From Xanthomonas sp. Leaf148 (GTDB taxonomy: Bacteria; Pseudomonadota; Gammaproteobacteria; Xanthomonadales; Xanthomonadaceae): 64,000 bases of DNA. The translations under genes and the position numbers were made by a program. Below the pieces are notes generated by a model. It saw only the letters and a program-made list of their open reading frames with translations. It did no database searches and was not told where the DNA came from. The stretch spans positions 62,953 through 126,952 of the forward strand of contig NZ_LMOP01000008.1 in the NCBI RefSeq assembly GCF_001423585.1, in the 5' to 3' direction. Below are positions 19,148-27,842 of the stretch, piece by piece (within the stretch, counting starts at the first letter, position 1; each line of letters begins with the position of its first letter).

Positions 19148-21823
19148 ATGTCCCGCTTCACTACCCGCCCGTGCCCCCGCCTGTGTCTGCTGGCCCTGTG
19201 CGTCAGCGCCAGCCTGAGCGCCCATGCCGCCGAGCCGGCGCCGTCCGCGGCGGCTCCCGCCAGCGACGTACCGGTGCAGCTGGATGCGGTGCAGGTCTCC
19301 GGCCAGCATCTGTCGATCCGCCAGGCCATCGGCGCCAAGCGCGAGGCCGCAGTGGTGTCTGATGGCGTGGCCGCCGACGATATCGGCTCGATTCCCGACT
19401 TTGGGCTGGGCGAGGCGTTGCAGCGCGTACCGGGCGTGTCGATGGTGGTCAATAACGGCCGCGGCGAGGCGCAGTTCATGAGCCTGCGCGGCTTCAATCC
19501 CGACTACAACACGGTGCTGATCGACGGGGTGGCGCTGCCGTCCACCGAAACCAGCCGGCGCGTGCAGTCGCTGGATGTGATTCCTGCATCGCTGGCGCAG
19601 CAGGTGGATATCTACAAGACCTTCAACGCCGACATGGACAGCAATGCCATCGGCGGCATCGCGTCGCTGCGCACGCGCAGCGCGTTCGATCACGACGGCC
19701 CGTTCGCCACCGTGCGCGCGAATCTGGCCGATTGGGAAAACCGCCGGCAGCTGCAAAGCAGCGGGCCGTCCGGGCAGGTGCAGGGCAGTTTCAGCAACAC
19801 CTTCGGGCCGGACCACCGCTTTGGTGTGGTGCTGTCGGCCGATTATTTCCGTCGCGATTCGTCGTCGTTGAACACCGCCATCGACAGCTACAGCTACTAC
19901 GCCAACGGCGCGCGGCAGACTCTCGTCCCCACGCTGGACACCAACGGCATGGCGATCGCCCCGGACCGTTTCCGCCCGCTCAGCTACGACAACGTGCGTC
20001 AGCGTCGCAGCGTGTTCGGCAAGCTGGAATACGACGATGGCGATACGCTGAAACTGGCGTTGAGCGCCGGCTCCTTCGAACACAGCAACGACGAACAACG
20101 CCGCTCGCAGTGGATCAATCGGGTCGGCAATGCGCTGGTGGCCGATGCCGACGACGGCCGTTACGCGCAGGGCAACGCACAGACCGATGCCAACCGCTTC
20201 GACCAGACCCGCACGCTGCGTTATGCGCAAGTCAACGGCAGCTTCCGCCTCAATCCGCAGGGCCACATCGATGTGTTGTTCAACCGTGCCACCGGCAAGT
20301 ATCGACAAGACACGCGCGAAGATGTGTTCACTGCGGCCGCCTCCGCACGGCTGGGATTCGGCTACGCGCTGGGCAACGACACGCGCCCGACCATCACTTT
20401 GGTCGATCCCGGCTACTACAGCAATCAGGCCAATTACCTACAGTCGTACTTTCTGACCCGGGTGGAAAAGAGCAGCACCGACACCACCACGGTCAAAGTC
20501 GACTACAGCCAGAACGCCGATGCCGATGCGCAGGGATGGGGGCTGCGTACCGGCCTGCAGTACCGCGATCTGCAGCAGCGCTACAACCTGGACGAGGTGC
20601 GTCGCAATCCGGTCGGGCGGGTCAGCCTGGCGACGGTGGGGACCGACGATGCGCGCATCTGTCCGTATGCCGATTTCAGCTGCCTGCTGCTGGTCGACCC
20701 GGCGCGGGTGGCCGCGTTTGCGGGCGCTTCGCCAGGCGCCTACGTGCTGGCCAACACCAATGCGCGCAATAGCGCGATCGGCGATTTCCGTATCGACGAA
20801 CGCAATGGCGCGGCCTACCTGATGGGTACCTGGCATGGTGAACGCACGCAGGCCACCTTCGGTCTGCGCAACGAGTATCTGCAGCGCGAGGTGCTCAGTG
20901 CGGTGCCGCAGCCGCTGAGCAGCACCACCAATTATCTGCAGCAATCCGACGCCAGCGACCGGCGCTTTCTGCTGCCATCGGCCAACCTTGCCTGGGACAT
21001 CACCCCGGCGCTGAAACTGCGCATGGCCGGCAGCCGCACCATCGGCCTGCCCACCTATGGCGATATCGGCCAGAACAGCAGCCCGGTGGTCGATACCACC
21101 GGCTTGACCATCAACCGCAGCATCGCCAACCCGCAGTTGCGTCCGCGCCGCGCGGACAATCTGGATCTGTCGCTGGAGTGGTACCCAGATCAGGATTCGC
21201 AGTTGTCGATGGCCATGTTCCACAAGCGCATCGACGACGAGATCGTGCGCGTCACCAACACCGATCTGCAGCGCGATCCGGGTGGGCTGGTCGGCACCTA
21301 TCAGGTCACCACCACCCAGGCGATCAATACCGGCGCGGCCAGCGTGCGCGGCTTAGAGTTCACCGCCATCGATACGCGATTCGATTTTCTGCCGGGTGCC
21401 TGGTCGCATCTGGGCGCGATGGCCAATCTGACCGTGCTCGACCCGCGCACTGCCGACGTGCAGATGAGCGATGGCAGCCTGCGCGCGTTGCCCGGCCTGA
21501 TGGAATCGCCCAAGCGCAGCGCCAATGCCTCGCTGCTGTACGACCTCGGCCGCTTCAGTGCACGCGTCAGCGCCAATTACACCGGTCTGCAATTGCTGTC
21601 CGCAGCCACCGACAACCGCGTCAACGACCGTTACTACGATGCCATCACCAGCTACGACGCACAGCTGGCGTGGCGCTTCACCAGCAAGCTGCGCATGACC
21701 GTGCAGGGCCGCAACCTCAGCAACGCGCGGCTGACCCGCGTCATCGGCGCCGATCAGCAATTGATGCGCGAGCAACTGGATAACGGCCGCGCGTATTACC
21801 TGGGAGTGGACTATGCGTTCTGA
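19148..21823 (+). CDS. TonB-dependent outer-membrane receptor
   Basis: Active transporter of 891 residues in the outer membrane, driven by TonB-ExbBD. Signal peptide residues 1-27 (ending LSAHA), a TonB-box-like LDAVQVSG near residue 45, and a plug domain (about 60-190) with IPDFGLGEALQRVPGVSM and MSLRGFNPDYNTVLIDG. The barrel ends in GRAYYLGVDYAF with a terminal Phe. The plug is of the carbohydrate-transporter type abundant in xanthomonads (FNADMDSNAIGG). The phosphodiester glycosidase start overlaps its last 11 bp, and the ROK regulator is divergent. Substrate is inferred to be a sugar phosphodiester or related glycan; a siderophore is less likely because no iron genes are near. Confidence 0.92.
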   Translation: MSRFTTRPCPRLCLLALCVSASLSAHAAEPAPSAAAPASDVPVQLDAVQVSGQHLSIRQAIGAKREAAVVSDGVAADDIGSIPDFGLGEALQRVPGVSMVVNNGRGEAQFMSLRGFNPDYNTVLIDGVALPSTETSRRVQSLDVIPASLAQQVDIYKTFNADMDSNAIGGIASLRTRSAFDHDGPFATVRANLADWENRRQLQSSGPSGQVQGSFSNTFGPDHRFGVVLSADYFRRDSSSLNTAIDSYSYYANGARQTLVPTLDTNGMAIAPDRFRPLSYDNVRQRRSVFGKLEYDDGDTLKLALSAGSFEHSNDEQRRSQWINRVGNALVADADDGRYAQGNAQTDANRFDQTRTLRYAQVNGSFRLNPQGHIDVLFNRATGKYRQDTREDVFTAAASARLGFGYALGNDTRPTITLVDPGYYSNQANYLQSYFLTRVEKSSTDTTTVKVDYSQNADADAQGWGLRTGLQYRDLQQRYNLDEVRRNPVGRVSLATVGTDDARICPYADFSCLLLVDPARVAAFAGASPGAYVLANTNARNSAIGDFRIDERNGAAYLMGTWHGERTQATFGLRNEYLQREVLSAVPQPLSSTTNYLQQSDASDRRFLLPSANLAWDITPALKLRMAGSRTIGLPTYGDIGQNSSPVVDTTGLTINRSIANPQLRPRRADNLDLSLEWYPDQDSQLSMAMFHKRIDDEIVRVTNTDLQRDPGGLVGTYQVTTTQAINTGAASVRGLEFTAIDTRFDFLPGAWSHLGAMANLTVLDPRTADVQMSDGSLRALPGLMESPKRSANASLLYDLGRFSARVSANYTGLQLLSAATDNRVNDRYYDAITSYDAQLAWRFTSKLRMTVQGRNLSNARLTRVIGADQQLMREQLDNGRAYYLGVDYAF

Positions 21824-23069
21824 TCGACGCAGCGCAGCGGCGCTGGGTATTTGTCTGATGGCCGCATGCATCGGCAATGCGTGTGCCGACCAAGCGGCCA
21901 CGCCCGCAGCAACGCCGCCGTTCGTGGCGATGGAGACCATCGTCAGCGGCGATTGCTGGGGCCAATGGCCCGACGACGTGCTGGCGGCGGTAACCCGCTG
22001 CAAACCGGCCGAGCACAATCGCATCGCCTTGCAGGTACTCGACGATGCCGACGGCCCGGCACGCGTGGGCAGCGACACGACATCCTGCAGTGACGCGCGC
22101 TGCGTTGGCCTGGCACAGCTGCTGCAGTCCGCACCGGCGCAAGCGCTGCTATTGCGCACACCGCCGGCACGCATCGATGCGGTCCTGGCCGCGCTGGATC
22201 AGGCGCAGGCGCGTGCGCGCGTGACCATCGAGCCGCTGGTGCAACCGGTGCCCGCACCTGCTGCGCCGGTCACCCTGGCGCCGGGCGTGCGCTATTGGCG
22301 CCAGCGCGTGGATGGCCCACAGCCGGTGATGCTGCACATCGCCCAGATCGACCTGACCACGCCGGGCCTGCAACTGGTCGGCACGCATGGCGACCGCAGC
22401 GGCGGTGGCGAATTTCTCGCCAACCCCACCACTGCCTTCGTGCGCGATAACGGGCTGGCGTTGGCGATCAATGCCGACTATTTCTTACCGTTCGATGGTG
22501 GTCATTTGTTCGACAAGGCGTTCGTCCCGGCAGCCGGGCAGGGCGTCACTGCCGAAGGCCTGGCCATCGACGATGGCCACCTCGATTCGGCCGCTGCCAC
22601 CGGCGATGCGCGCGTCGATGCCGCTTTTTGCGTGAGCGCGCGCAACGCCGTGCGCATCGTGCGCGGCAGTTGCCCGTCCGGCACACGCGTCGGTGTGGGC
22701 GCCGGCCCGCTGCTGTTGCTCGATGGCAAGCGCCAACCGCGCGAAGCCAGCCGCGCCGACTACTACGACGGCCCCGAACCGCGTAGCGCGCTGGGCCTGG
22801 ACCGTGCCGGCAAGACTCTGTGGATGGTGGTGGCCGACGGCCGCCAGCCCGGCTACAGCGCCGGCATGTCGCTGGACGCGCTGACCGCCGTGCTGCAGCA
22901 GCTCGGTGCCAACGCCGCCATCAACCTGGACGGCGGCGGCTCCAGCACCCTGGCCGCCCGCCTGGATGGCCGCGTGCGCACGCTCAACCGCCCCATCCAC
23001 ACCGGTATTCCCGGCCGCGAGCGCCCGGTCGCCAATCAGTTGGGTGTGCGGATCGCACCTGCCAATTGA
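21813..23069 (+). CDS. Exported phosphodiester glycosidase (NAGPA/DUF2233 domain)
   Basis: Protein of 418 residues. Signal peptide residues 1-25 (ending GNACA). A poorly conserved N-terminal part (about 26-150) holds four cysteines likely in disulfides. The NAGPA domain (about 155-415) shows LALAINADYF, GVGAGPLLLLDGK, PRSALGLD and the signature NLDGGGSSTLAARLDG. The family is named for the human uncovering enzyme, which removes GlcNAc from a GlcNAc-phosphate-mannose phosphodiester; bacterial members cut sugar-1-phosphodiesters. The 11-bp overlap with the receptor gene shows one operon, so it probably trims the imported molecule in the periplasm. Confidence 0.9.
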   Translation: MRSDRRSAAALGICLMAACIGNACADQAATPAATPPFVAMETIVSGDCWGQWPDDVLAAVTRCKPAEHNRIALQVLDDADGPARVGSDTTSCSDARCVGLAQLLQSAPAQALLLRTPPARIDAVLAALDQAQARARVTIEPLVQPVPAPAAPVTLAPGVRYWRQRVDGPQPVMLHIAQIDLTTPGLQLVGTHGDRSGGGEFLANPTTAFVRDNGLALAINADYFLPFDGGHLFDKAFVPAAGQGVTAEGLAIDDGHLDSAAATGDARVDAAFCVSARNAVRIVRGSCPSGTRVGVGAGPLLLLDGKRQPREASRADYYDGPEPRSALGLDRAGKTLWMVVADGRQPGYSAGMSLDALTAVLQQLGANAAINLDGGGSSTLAARLDGRVRTLNRPIHTGIPGRERPVANQLGVRIAPAN

Positions 23070-23576
23070 GAGCAGCGAACAAAACGACGGTGCGCACCGC
23101 CAGCTGGGCGGTGCGTATGTACCACGCGTACATACCGGTAACTGCGTGCCGTCCACACCCACCCGACGACCGCGCACTACGTGTTGTTAGCCGCTCCAAC
23201 AGTGACCGACACCTCTGCTGCGCGCCCTCCAGCCGGGCGCGGGTTTCCGGACGCGGCATGCGCGAGGCGCACGTCGGTGTCCGCGCGTCGTACAGACGCA
23301 CGAGGTCTTCGCTCGCCACGCCGTGGTGAGTCTCTCTGATGCGTTCTTCCGCTACTCAGTATGAGGCGTCGCATCGGTCTGCCGCTGCGGCTATACCTGT
23401 GGAATCAGGCACTCACCCGCTTGCCAGGCCGCTGGTCTGCGCTATGCTGCGCATGTCAGTATCGCTTGCATTCGCTGATTCATCGATTCGCCATCGCGGG
23501 TCGGCGGCAGAGACGCGCGGTACGGCGATCACCCTCACCGTGTCCGGCCTGCGGACACGGCGCAACGGAGGCGCGC
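23070..23576. other. Intergenic region before the first ankyrin lipoprotein
   Basis: 507 bp without a supported gene. It contains dispersed element copy B (23115-23199). The open frame reaching upstream of 23577 has no start signal or domain. A promoter for the ankyrin/lipase operon should lie here but no clear -35/-10 pair was found. Confidence 0.5.
23115..23199. repeat. Dispersed intergenic element, copy B
   Basis: Similar to copy A (15936-16020) along its full ~85 bp and to copy C (29820-29895) in part. It lies 46 bp after the phosphodiester glycosidase stop codon. Confidence 0.75.
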
Positions 23577-24431
23577 GTGAAGCCATCGCATTTTTTCATT
23601 CGGTTCTGCTGCATGGTGCTGCTGGTCATCACCGGCTGCTCGCCAGCGGCGCAATCGCGCTATCGGCCCGATCGTAACTTCACTGACCCCAAGGCATTGG
23701 CGTTGGCGCTGGCAGCCGAGCAGGGCGATGCCGAAGAAGTGCGTCGGCTGATGAAGGTGGAGGGCGTGAACCCGGACACGATCTTCTCCAAGGACGGCCA
23801 TCCACTGTTGTTCTGGCCGATCTTTACCCACAACCCGACCGGGTTGAAGGCGATGCTGGACAACGGGGCTGATCCGAATGTGGCCAAGCCCTATCCGCCG
23901 GAGCCGGGACGAAATCAGACCAATGTCAGTAATGCCATGGTCTGGGCAGCCGAGCAGGACAACCCGATCTATCTCAGATTGCTGCTGGATCATGGCGGTA
24001 ATCCGAATACGCGGAATGCAAACAACGAATCCCTGCTGTTCCATGCACTGATCAAACAGGACAAGTGGCCAAACATCCAGTTGTTAGTGGAGCGCGGCGC
24101 CGATGTGAATGCATTGGCGGGCATGGGAGGAACCCTTGTGGAGAATTACGCGGGCTCCGGTGGATTCGAGCGGGTTTTCTGGTTGTTGGAACACGGTGTG
24201 GACCCGCGGATTGAGTATTCCGGAGGTGCCGCGACGAAGAAACTGGATTCACGCACGATCACATCGATCTATTGGCATCCTGGAAATCCCAAGGATCCAA
24301 GCTGGCAGCGCCAATGCCAGCAATGGTTGCTCACGCGTGGATACACGCGGCCTGCGATGCCGGACCACTACAAACGTATGCGTAAGGCGTTCCACTTTCC
24401 ATCGGAAGAAAAAGAGATCCCGCTGCTTTGA
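23577..24431 (+). CDS. Ankyrin-repeat lipoprotein, putative immunity protein (copy 1)
   Basis: Protein of 284 residues starting at GTG, preceded by GGAG. Lipoprotein signal MVLLVITGC (lipidated Cys at residue 21). The rest is 4-5 ankyrin repeats: ALALAAEQGDAEEVRRLM, PTGLKAMLDNGADPN, NPIYLRLLLDHGGNPNTRNAN, NIQLLVERGADVNALAGMGG. Ankyrin lipoproteins of this kind are known immunity partners (Tli) of secreted antibacterial lipases; the lipase-like gene two positions downstream supports that role. It is nearly identical to copy 2 at both ends but diverges at about residues 103-116 and 212-247, the likely toxin-contact loops. If copy 2 guards the present lipase, copy 1 may guard against a related, non-self lipase. 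Confidence 0.85.
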   Translation: MKPSHFFIRFCCMVLLVITGCSPAAQSRYRPDRNFTDPKALALALAAEQGDAEEVRRLMKVEGVNPDTIFSKDGHPLLFWPIFTHNPTGLKAMLDNGADPNVAKPYPPEPGRNQTNVSNAMVWAAEQDNPIYLRLLLDHGGNPNTRNANNESLLFHALIKQDKWPNIQLLVERGADVNALAGMGGTLVENYAGSGGFERVFWLLEHGVDPRIEYSGGAATKKLDSRTITSIYWHPGNPKDPSWQRQCQQWLLTRGYTRPAMPDHYKRMRKAFHFPSEEKEIPLL

Positions 24432-24455
24432 CCTCTATGCGCAACTATTGATCGC

Positions 24456-24596
24456 ATGCAAACGCCCAACCAGCACGTACGCCGCTTGTGCCAGCCAGGA
24501 GTGCGAGCAAAGTGCAGAGCATGTCGCGGGAGCCAGGTAGCAAAATGCCCTACCATCCAGTCGCTATGCACTCAGCCGCAATGGAGGCGCGCGTGA
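24456..24596 (+). pseudogene. Remnant 5' end of a lipase-toxin gene between the two immunity copies
   Basis: The 40 bp following the copy-1 stop match the 40 bp following the copy-2 stop, including the ATG and the next three codons (MQTP) of the lipase gene at 25469. Beyond that point similarity is lost. The ribosome-binding AAGGAT of the real gene is aactat here. The leftover frame of 46 codons ends in a TGA that overlaps the GTG of copy 2. It is best read as a scar of the duplication or of loss of a former cognate toxin. Confidence 0.65.
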
Positions 24597-25444
24597 AGCC
24601 ATCGCATTTTTTCATTCGGGTCTGCTGCATGGTGCTGCTGGTCATCACCGGTTGCTCGCCAGCAGCGCAATCGCGCTATCGGCCCGATCGTAACTTCACC
24701 GACCCCAAGGCCTTGGCGTTGGCGCTGGCGGCCGAGCAGGGCGATGCCGACGAAGTGCAGCGGCTGATGAAGGTGGAGGGCGTGAACCCGGACACGATCT
24801 TCTCCAAGGACGGATATCCATTGTTGTTCTGGCCGATCTTTACCCACAACCCGACCGGGTTGAAGGCGATGCTGGACAATGGGGCCGATCCAAATGTGGC
24901 GCTGCCATATCAGACACTGGATCGAGGCGTGCGCAATAACCCAAATGCCATGGTCTGGGCAGCCGAGCAGGACGACCCTGTCTATCTCAAATTGCTGCTG
25001 GATCATGGTGGTAATCCGAATACGCGGAATGCGAATAACGAAACCCTGCTGTTCCACGCACTCATCAAGCAAAATAAATGGCCGAACATTCAGTTGTTGG
25101 TCGAGCGAGGTGCCGATGTAAATGCGTTAGCAGGCATGGGCGGAACGCTGATCGATAATTACGCAATCGGTGGAGCGTTCGAGCAAGTCCATTGGTTGCT
25201 GGAGCGAAAGGCGGATCCAACACTGGTGTTCAATAGAGGTATTCCCGTGCACCGTTTGGACTCTGGAACCATTGAAGCTATTTTTTGGCATCCGGGAAAT
25301 CCCAAGGATCCAAGTTGGCAGCGCCAATGCCAGCAATGGCTGCTAGCGCATGGATACACCCGACCTGCGATGCCGGACCACTACAAACGTATGCGTAAGG
25401 CGTTCCACTTTCCATCGGAAGAAAAAGAGATCCCGCTGCTTTGA
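24593..25444 (+). CDS. Ankyrin-repeat lipoprotein, putative immunity protein (copy 2)
   Basis: Protein of 283 residues, GTG start with GGAG, same lipobox (VITGC) and ankyrin repeats as copy 1. It ends 24 bp before the lipase gene, so it is the probable cognate immunity protein, tethered to a membrane in the periplasm to neutralise incoming lipase. Differences from copy 1 cluster in two windows (LPYQTLDRGVRNN for KPYPPEPGRNQTNVS, and the last ankyrin repeat with FNRGIPVHRLDS). The final 42 residues (WHPGNPKDPSWQRQCQQ to the end) are almost unchanged, as expected for gene duplication followed by change of the binding surface. Confidence 0.86.
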   Translation: MKPSHFFIRVCCMVLLVITGCSPAAQSRYRPDRNFTDPKALALALAAEQGDADEVQRLMKVEGVNPDTIFSKDGYPLLFWPIFTHNPTGLKAMLDNGADPNVALPYQTLDRGVRNNPNAMVWAAEQDDPVYLKLLLDHGGNPNTRNANNETLLFHALIKQNKWPNIQLLVERGADVNALAGMGGTLIDNYAIGGAFEQVHWLLERKADPTLVFNRGIPVHRLDSGTIEAIFWHPGNPKDPSWQRQCQQWLLAHGYTRPAMPDHYKRMRKAFHFPSEEKEIPLL

Positions 25445-25468
25445 CCTCCATGCGCAAGGATTGATCGC

Positions 25469-27781
25469 ATGCAAACGCCAGATTTACATAGACAGCGTGA
25501 GCAACTGTTGGAAGATCTGCGTGCCAGCGGCACTGCGGAGGCTGCGTCGCGTGCTGCCGAGCTTCAACAGCTCTATCACGCGCATGAGATGGCTTCGCTG
25601 GCAGATGATGTGTACGACTCCGCGAAGGGGTATGGTCGAGCACCGCTTGGATGGGCTCGCGGTAGCGAGGATCTTGACAGGTTCCGTGATGGCGTCCCCG
25701 GCCTATTGACGGTCAGCGATCAGGAACTCCTGGATCTTCTCCGGCCGGAAAAATCCGGATTCCGCGCCGAAATCTACATTCCAGATCCGGCAATCCTCGG
25801 GCCGGGCTACAAGCCCACCGTGGTCTACAAAGGCTCAGCGGGTGAAGTGGCGACCGCCAATGGCCTGCGCGATACCAGCGCCGAAGATTTTCTGGCCAAC
25901 AACTTCCCTCAGTCTGTTGGCATGCAGACCGATTACTACGATCGCGCCATGCGACTGGCATTACGTATGAAGGATCAGCGAATCGATTTCGAAATCGCCG
26001 GCCATTCCCTGGGCGGCGGCATGGGCTCGGCAGCCTCGGCGGTGAGCGGTGTGCCGGCAACCACGTTCAACGCAGCCGGATTGCATCCGGCAACTGCGCA
26101 GCGCTTTGCCAAGAGCACACCCGGTGTGCAGCTCTACGACACCGCCGACACCGTAGTGGCCTATCAAGTCCAGGGCGAAATGCTCAACAACGGCATCCAG
26201 GACAATATCCACCGGCTGGATGCGGCGCGGCGCCAGCAACTGGCGGCGGTGATGGGCGACACCGCCACCCTGCTGCGCACCTTGCCGGAGGGGCAGGCCT
26301 TGCTCGACAGCGCGCTCACCCAGGATGTACCGGTAAATGCGCAGCCGGCGGTGCATGCGTTCGTGGACCGGCTGGCGCAGGGCGACACCGCCCACCTTCT
26401 ACAGCAGCTGCCGCTGGCCGCCGGCCGTATCGAGCCGGTGCTGCCGGCCAAGATGCAGGGCCAGGATGGCGCCTTGGTGGACCGTGCGCAGGCGCTGACC
26501 TTGCAGGAGAGCCTGTACCTGGCCGGCCCGGCGCTGGGTGTGTTGCGGTCCGGTGCTACCGGCGCGCAGATCGGGCGCGGCCTGGGCGAGCACAGTGCTG
26601 CACTCGGGCGGGCGGGCGATGCGGCGCTGGATGCGGCCGGCGACGGCGTGGCGCGCGGCCTGCAGATGGGTGGCGCGGCCGTGCGCCATGGCGGTAGCGC
26701 GACGGGTGCGGCACTCGAAGCCAGTGGCGACAGCCTGGGCCGTGGGTTGGCCGCAGGCCGTGCGGTTGCCGGCGAGCTGGATGCCAGCGCGCAACGCTGG
26801 GCGTTGCAGGCCCAGGCGCAAGCGCAGGACACCGCCGCCGACGCACTGCGCGGTGCCGCACGCTGGTTGCCCGATTCCGCACAGGCCACCCTGCTGGAGC
26901 AGGCCCAGGCCTTGGAACGCCAGGCCCAGGCGGACCGCCAGCAGGCCGAGCAGCAGGCCGCACAATTGCGCGAAGACAGCGCGCGCCAGGCCGAGGCCTT
27001 GATGCGCACCACCGCAGGCGCCGCAACGGCGGCCGCAGACCAGGTACGCAGCGCCGCGGCGCTGCCGCAGCAACTGCTGGACACGGTCGGCACGCGCCTG
27101 CAGCGCAGCCTGGATGCCAGCGGCGATGCGCTGGCCGGCCTCACCGCAAACGCGCCCAGCGCCGGTGCGCTGGAAGGTGCGGTGCTGGGCGCCGGTGCCG
27201 CCACGCAACTTCGGTTTACGCCGAGCAACCCGTACAACCTGGGCAATGTCGCGCAGACGGCCACCTTGTCCGTGCACGGCCAACGCTCGCTGCACGAAGC
27301 GCTGGAACGCCACCTGATGACCGAGACGGTGGTGCCGAGCCTGCAGGCGCGGATCGATGCGGAAGAACAGCAGGCCCGTCAGGTCCTGGGCCAGGGCCGC
27401 ACGGCCGCGCAGCAGCAGGACCCGCACACGCCGACGGCGCTGCGCACCGGCGACCCGGATATCGACGCGATGCTGCAGGCGCTACGCAATCACGACGAAG
27501 CGGGGGTGTTCAAGGCGGCCGAGCGGATCCGGCATTCGCCCGAAGGGCAGGCGCTGCTGCAGGAGGGACAGGTCTTGATGCAGCAACGCGAGCAGGAGGC
27601 GGTGACCAATCAGTTGGCCTGGACCCCGGCCGACATGCAGCCGGCCGATGTGCAGATGGCGCATGGGCCGGTACGCGTGATGAGCCTGATGCAGCAGGGG
27701 CCGGCGATGGCCGCCGCGGATGCAGGGGGCGGTGGCGGCGATGGCGGAGGAGGGGGCGGTGGTGGTGGCGGAGGCGGGTAA
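25469..27781 (+). CDS. Lipase-fold putative antibacterial effector with poly-Gly tail
   Basis: Protein of 770 residues without signal peptide. N-terminal alpha/beta-hydrolase lipase domain, about 35-300: YKPTVVYKGSAG, then the nucleophile elbow IAGHSLGGGMGS (Ser180) and LYDTADTVVAY (probable catalytic Asp), as in Mbeg1-like/DUF2974 phospholipases. The middle (about 340-570) is Ala/Gln-rich and helical. A C-terminal helical part (590-740) precedes a tail of about 17 Gly with one Asp. AAGGAT lies before the ATG. Two ankyrin lipoproteins upstream resemble immunity proteins of T6SS lipase effectors, and a T6SS cluster lies 31 kb away. The XVIPCD signal of Xanthomonas T4SS toxins is not recognisable, so the secretion route is open. 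Confidence 0.82.
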   Translation: MQTPDLHRQREQLLEDLRASGTAEAASRAAELQQLYHAHEMASLADDVYDSAKGYGRAPLGWARGSEDLDRFRDGVPGLLTVSDQELLDLLRPEKSGFRAEIYIPDPAILGPGYKPTVVYKGSAGEVATANGLRDTSAEDFLANNFPQSVGMQTDYYDRAMRLALRMKDQRIDFEIAGHSLGGGMGSAASAVSGVPATTFNAAGLHPATAQRFAKSTPGVQLYDTADTVVAYQVQGEMLNNGIQDNIHRLDAARRQQLAAVMGDTATLLRTLPEGQALLDSALTQDVPVNAQPAVHAFVDRLAQGDTAHLLQQLPLAAGRIEPVLPAKMQGQDGALVDRAQALTLQESLYLAGPALGVLRSGATGAQIGRGLGEHSAALGRAGDAALDAAGDGVARGLQMGGAAVRHGGSATGAALEASGDSLGRGLAAGRAVAGELDASAQRWALQAQAQAQDTAADALRGAARWLPDSAQATLLEQAQALERQAQADRQQAEQQAAQLREDSARQAEALMRTTAGAATAAADQVRSAAALPQQLLDTVGTRLQRSLDASGDALAGLTANAPSAGALEGAVLGAGAATQLRFTPSNPYNLGNVAQTATLSVHGQRSLHEALERHLMTETVVPSLQARIDAEEQQARQVLGQGRTAAQQQDPHTPTALRTGDPDIDAMLQALRNHDEAGVFKAAERIRHSPEGQALLQEGQVLMQQREQEAVTNQLAWTPADMQPADVQMAHGPVRVMSLMQQGPAMAAADAGGGGGDGGGGGGGGGGGG

Positions 27782-27842
27782 GCGCCTGCGTGTTGTGCGA
27801 AGCGGAATGCGCTGTCGGAATGCACGGTGACGGAGACGAGGG

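Noticed and set aside
18449..21823. TonB receptor with a 233-residue N-terminal extension
   Set aside because: The extension is antisense to the ROK gene; a signal peptide begins at 19148.
25469..27781. T4SS effector with XVIPCD
   Set aside because: The conserved C-terminal motifs (such as a V-F-x-V-Q-G stretch and DPAH) are not visible; left as an open possibility only.
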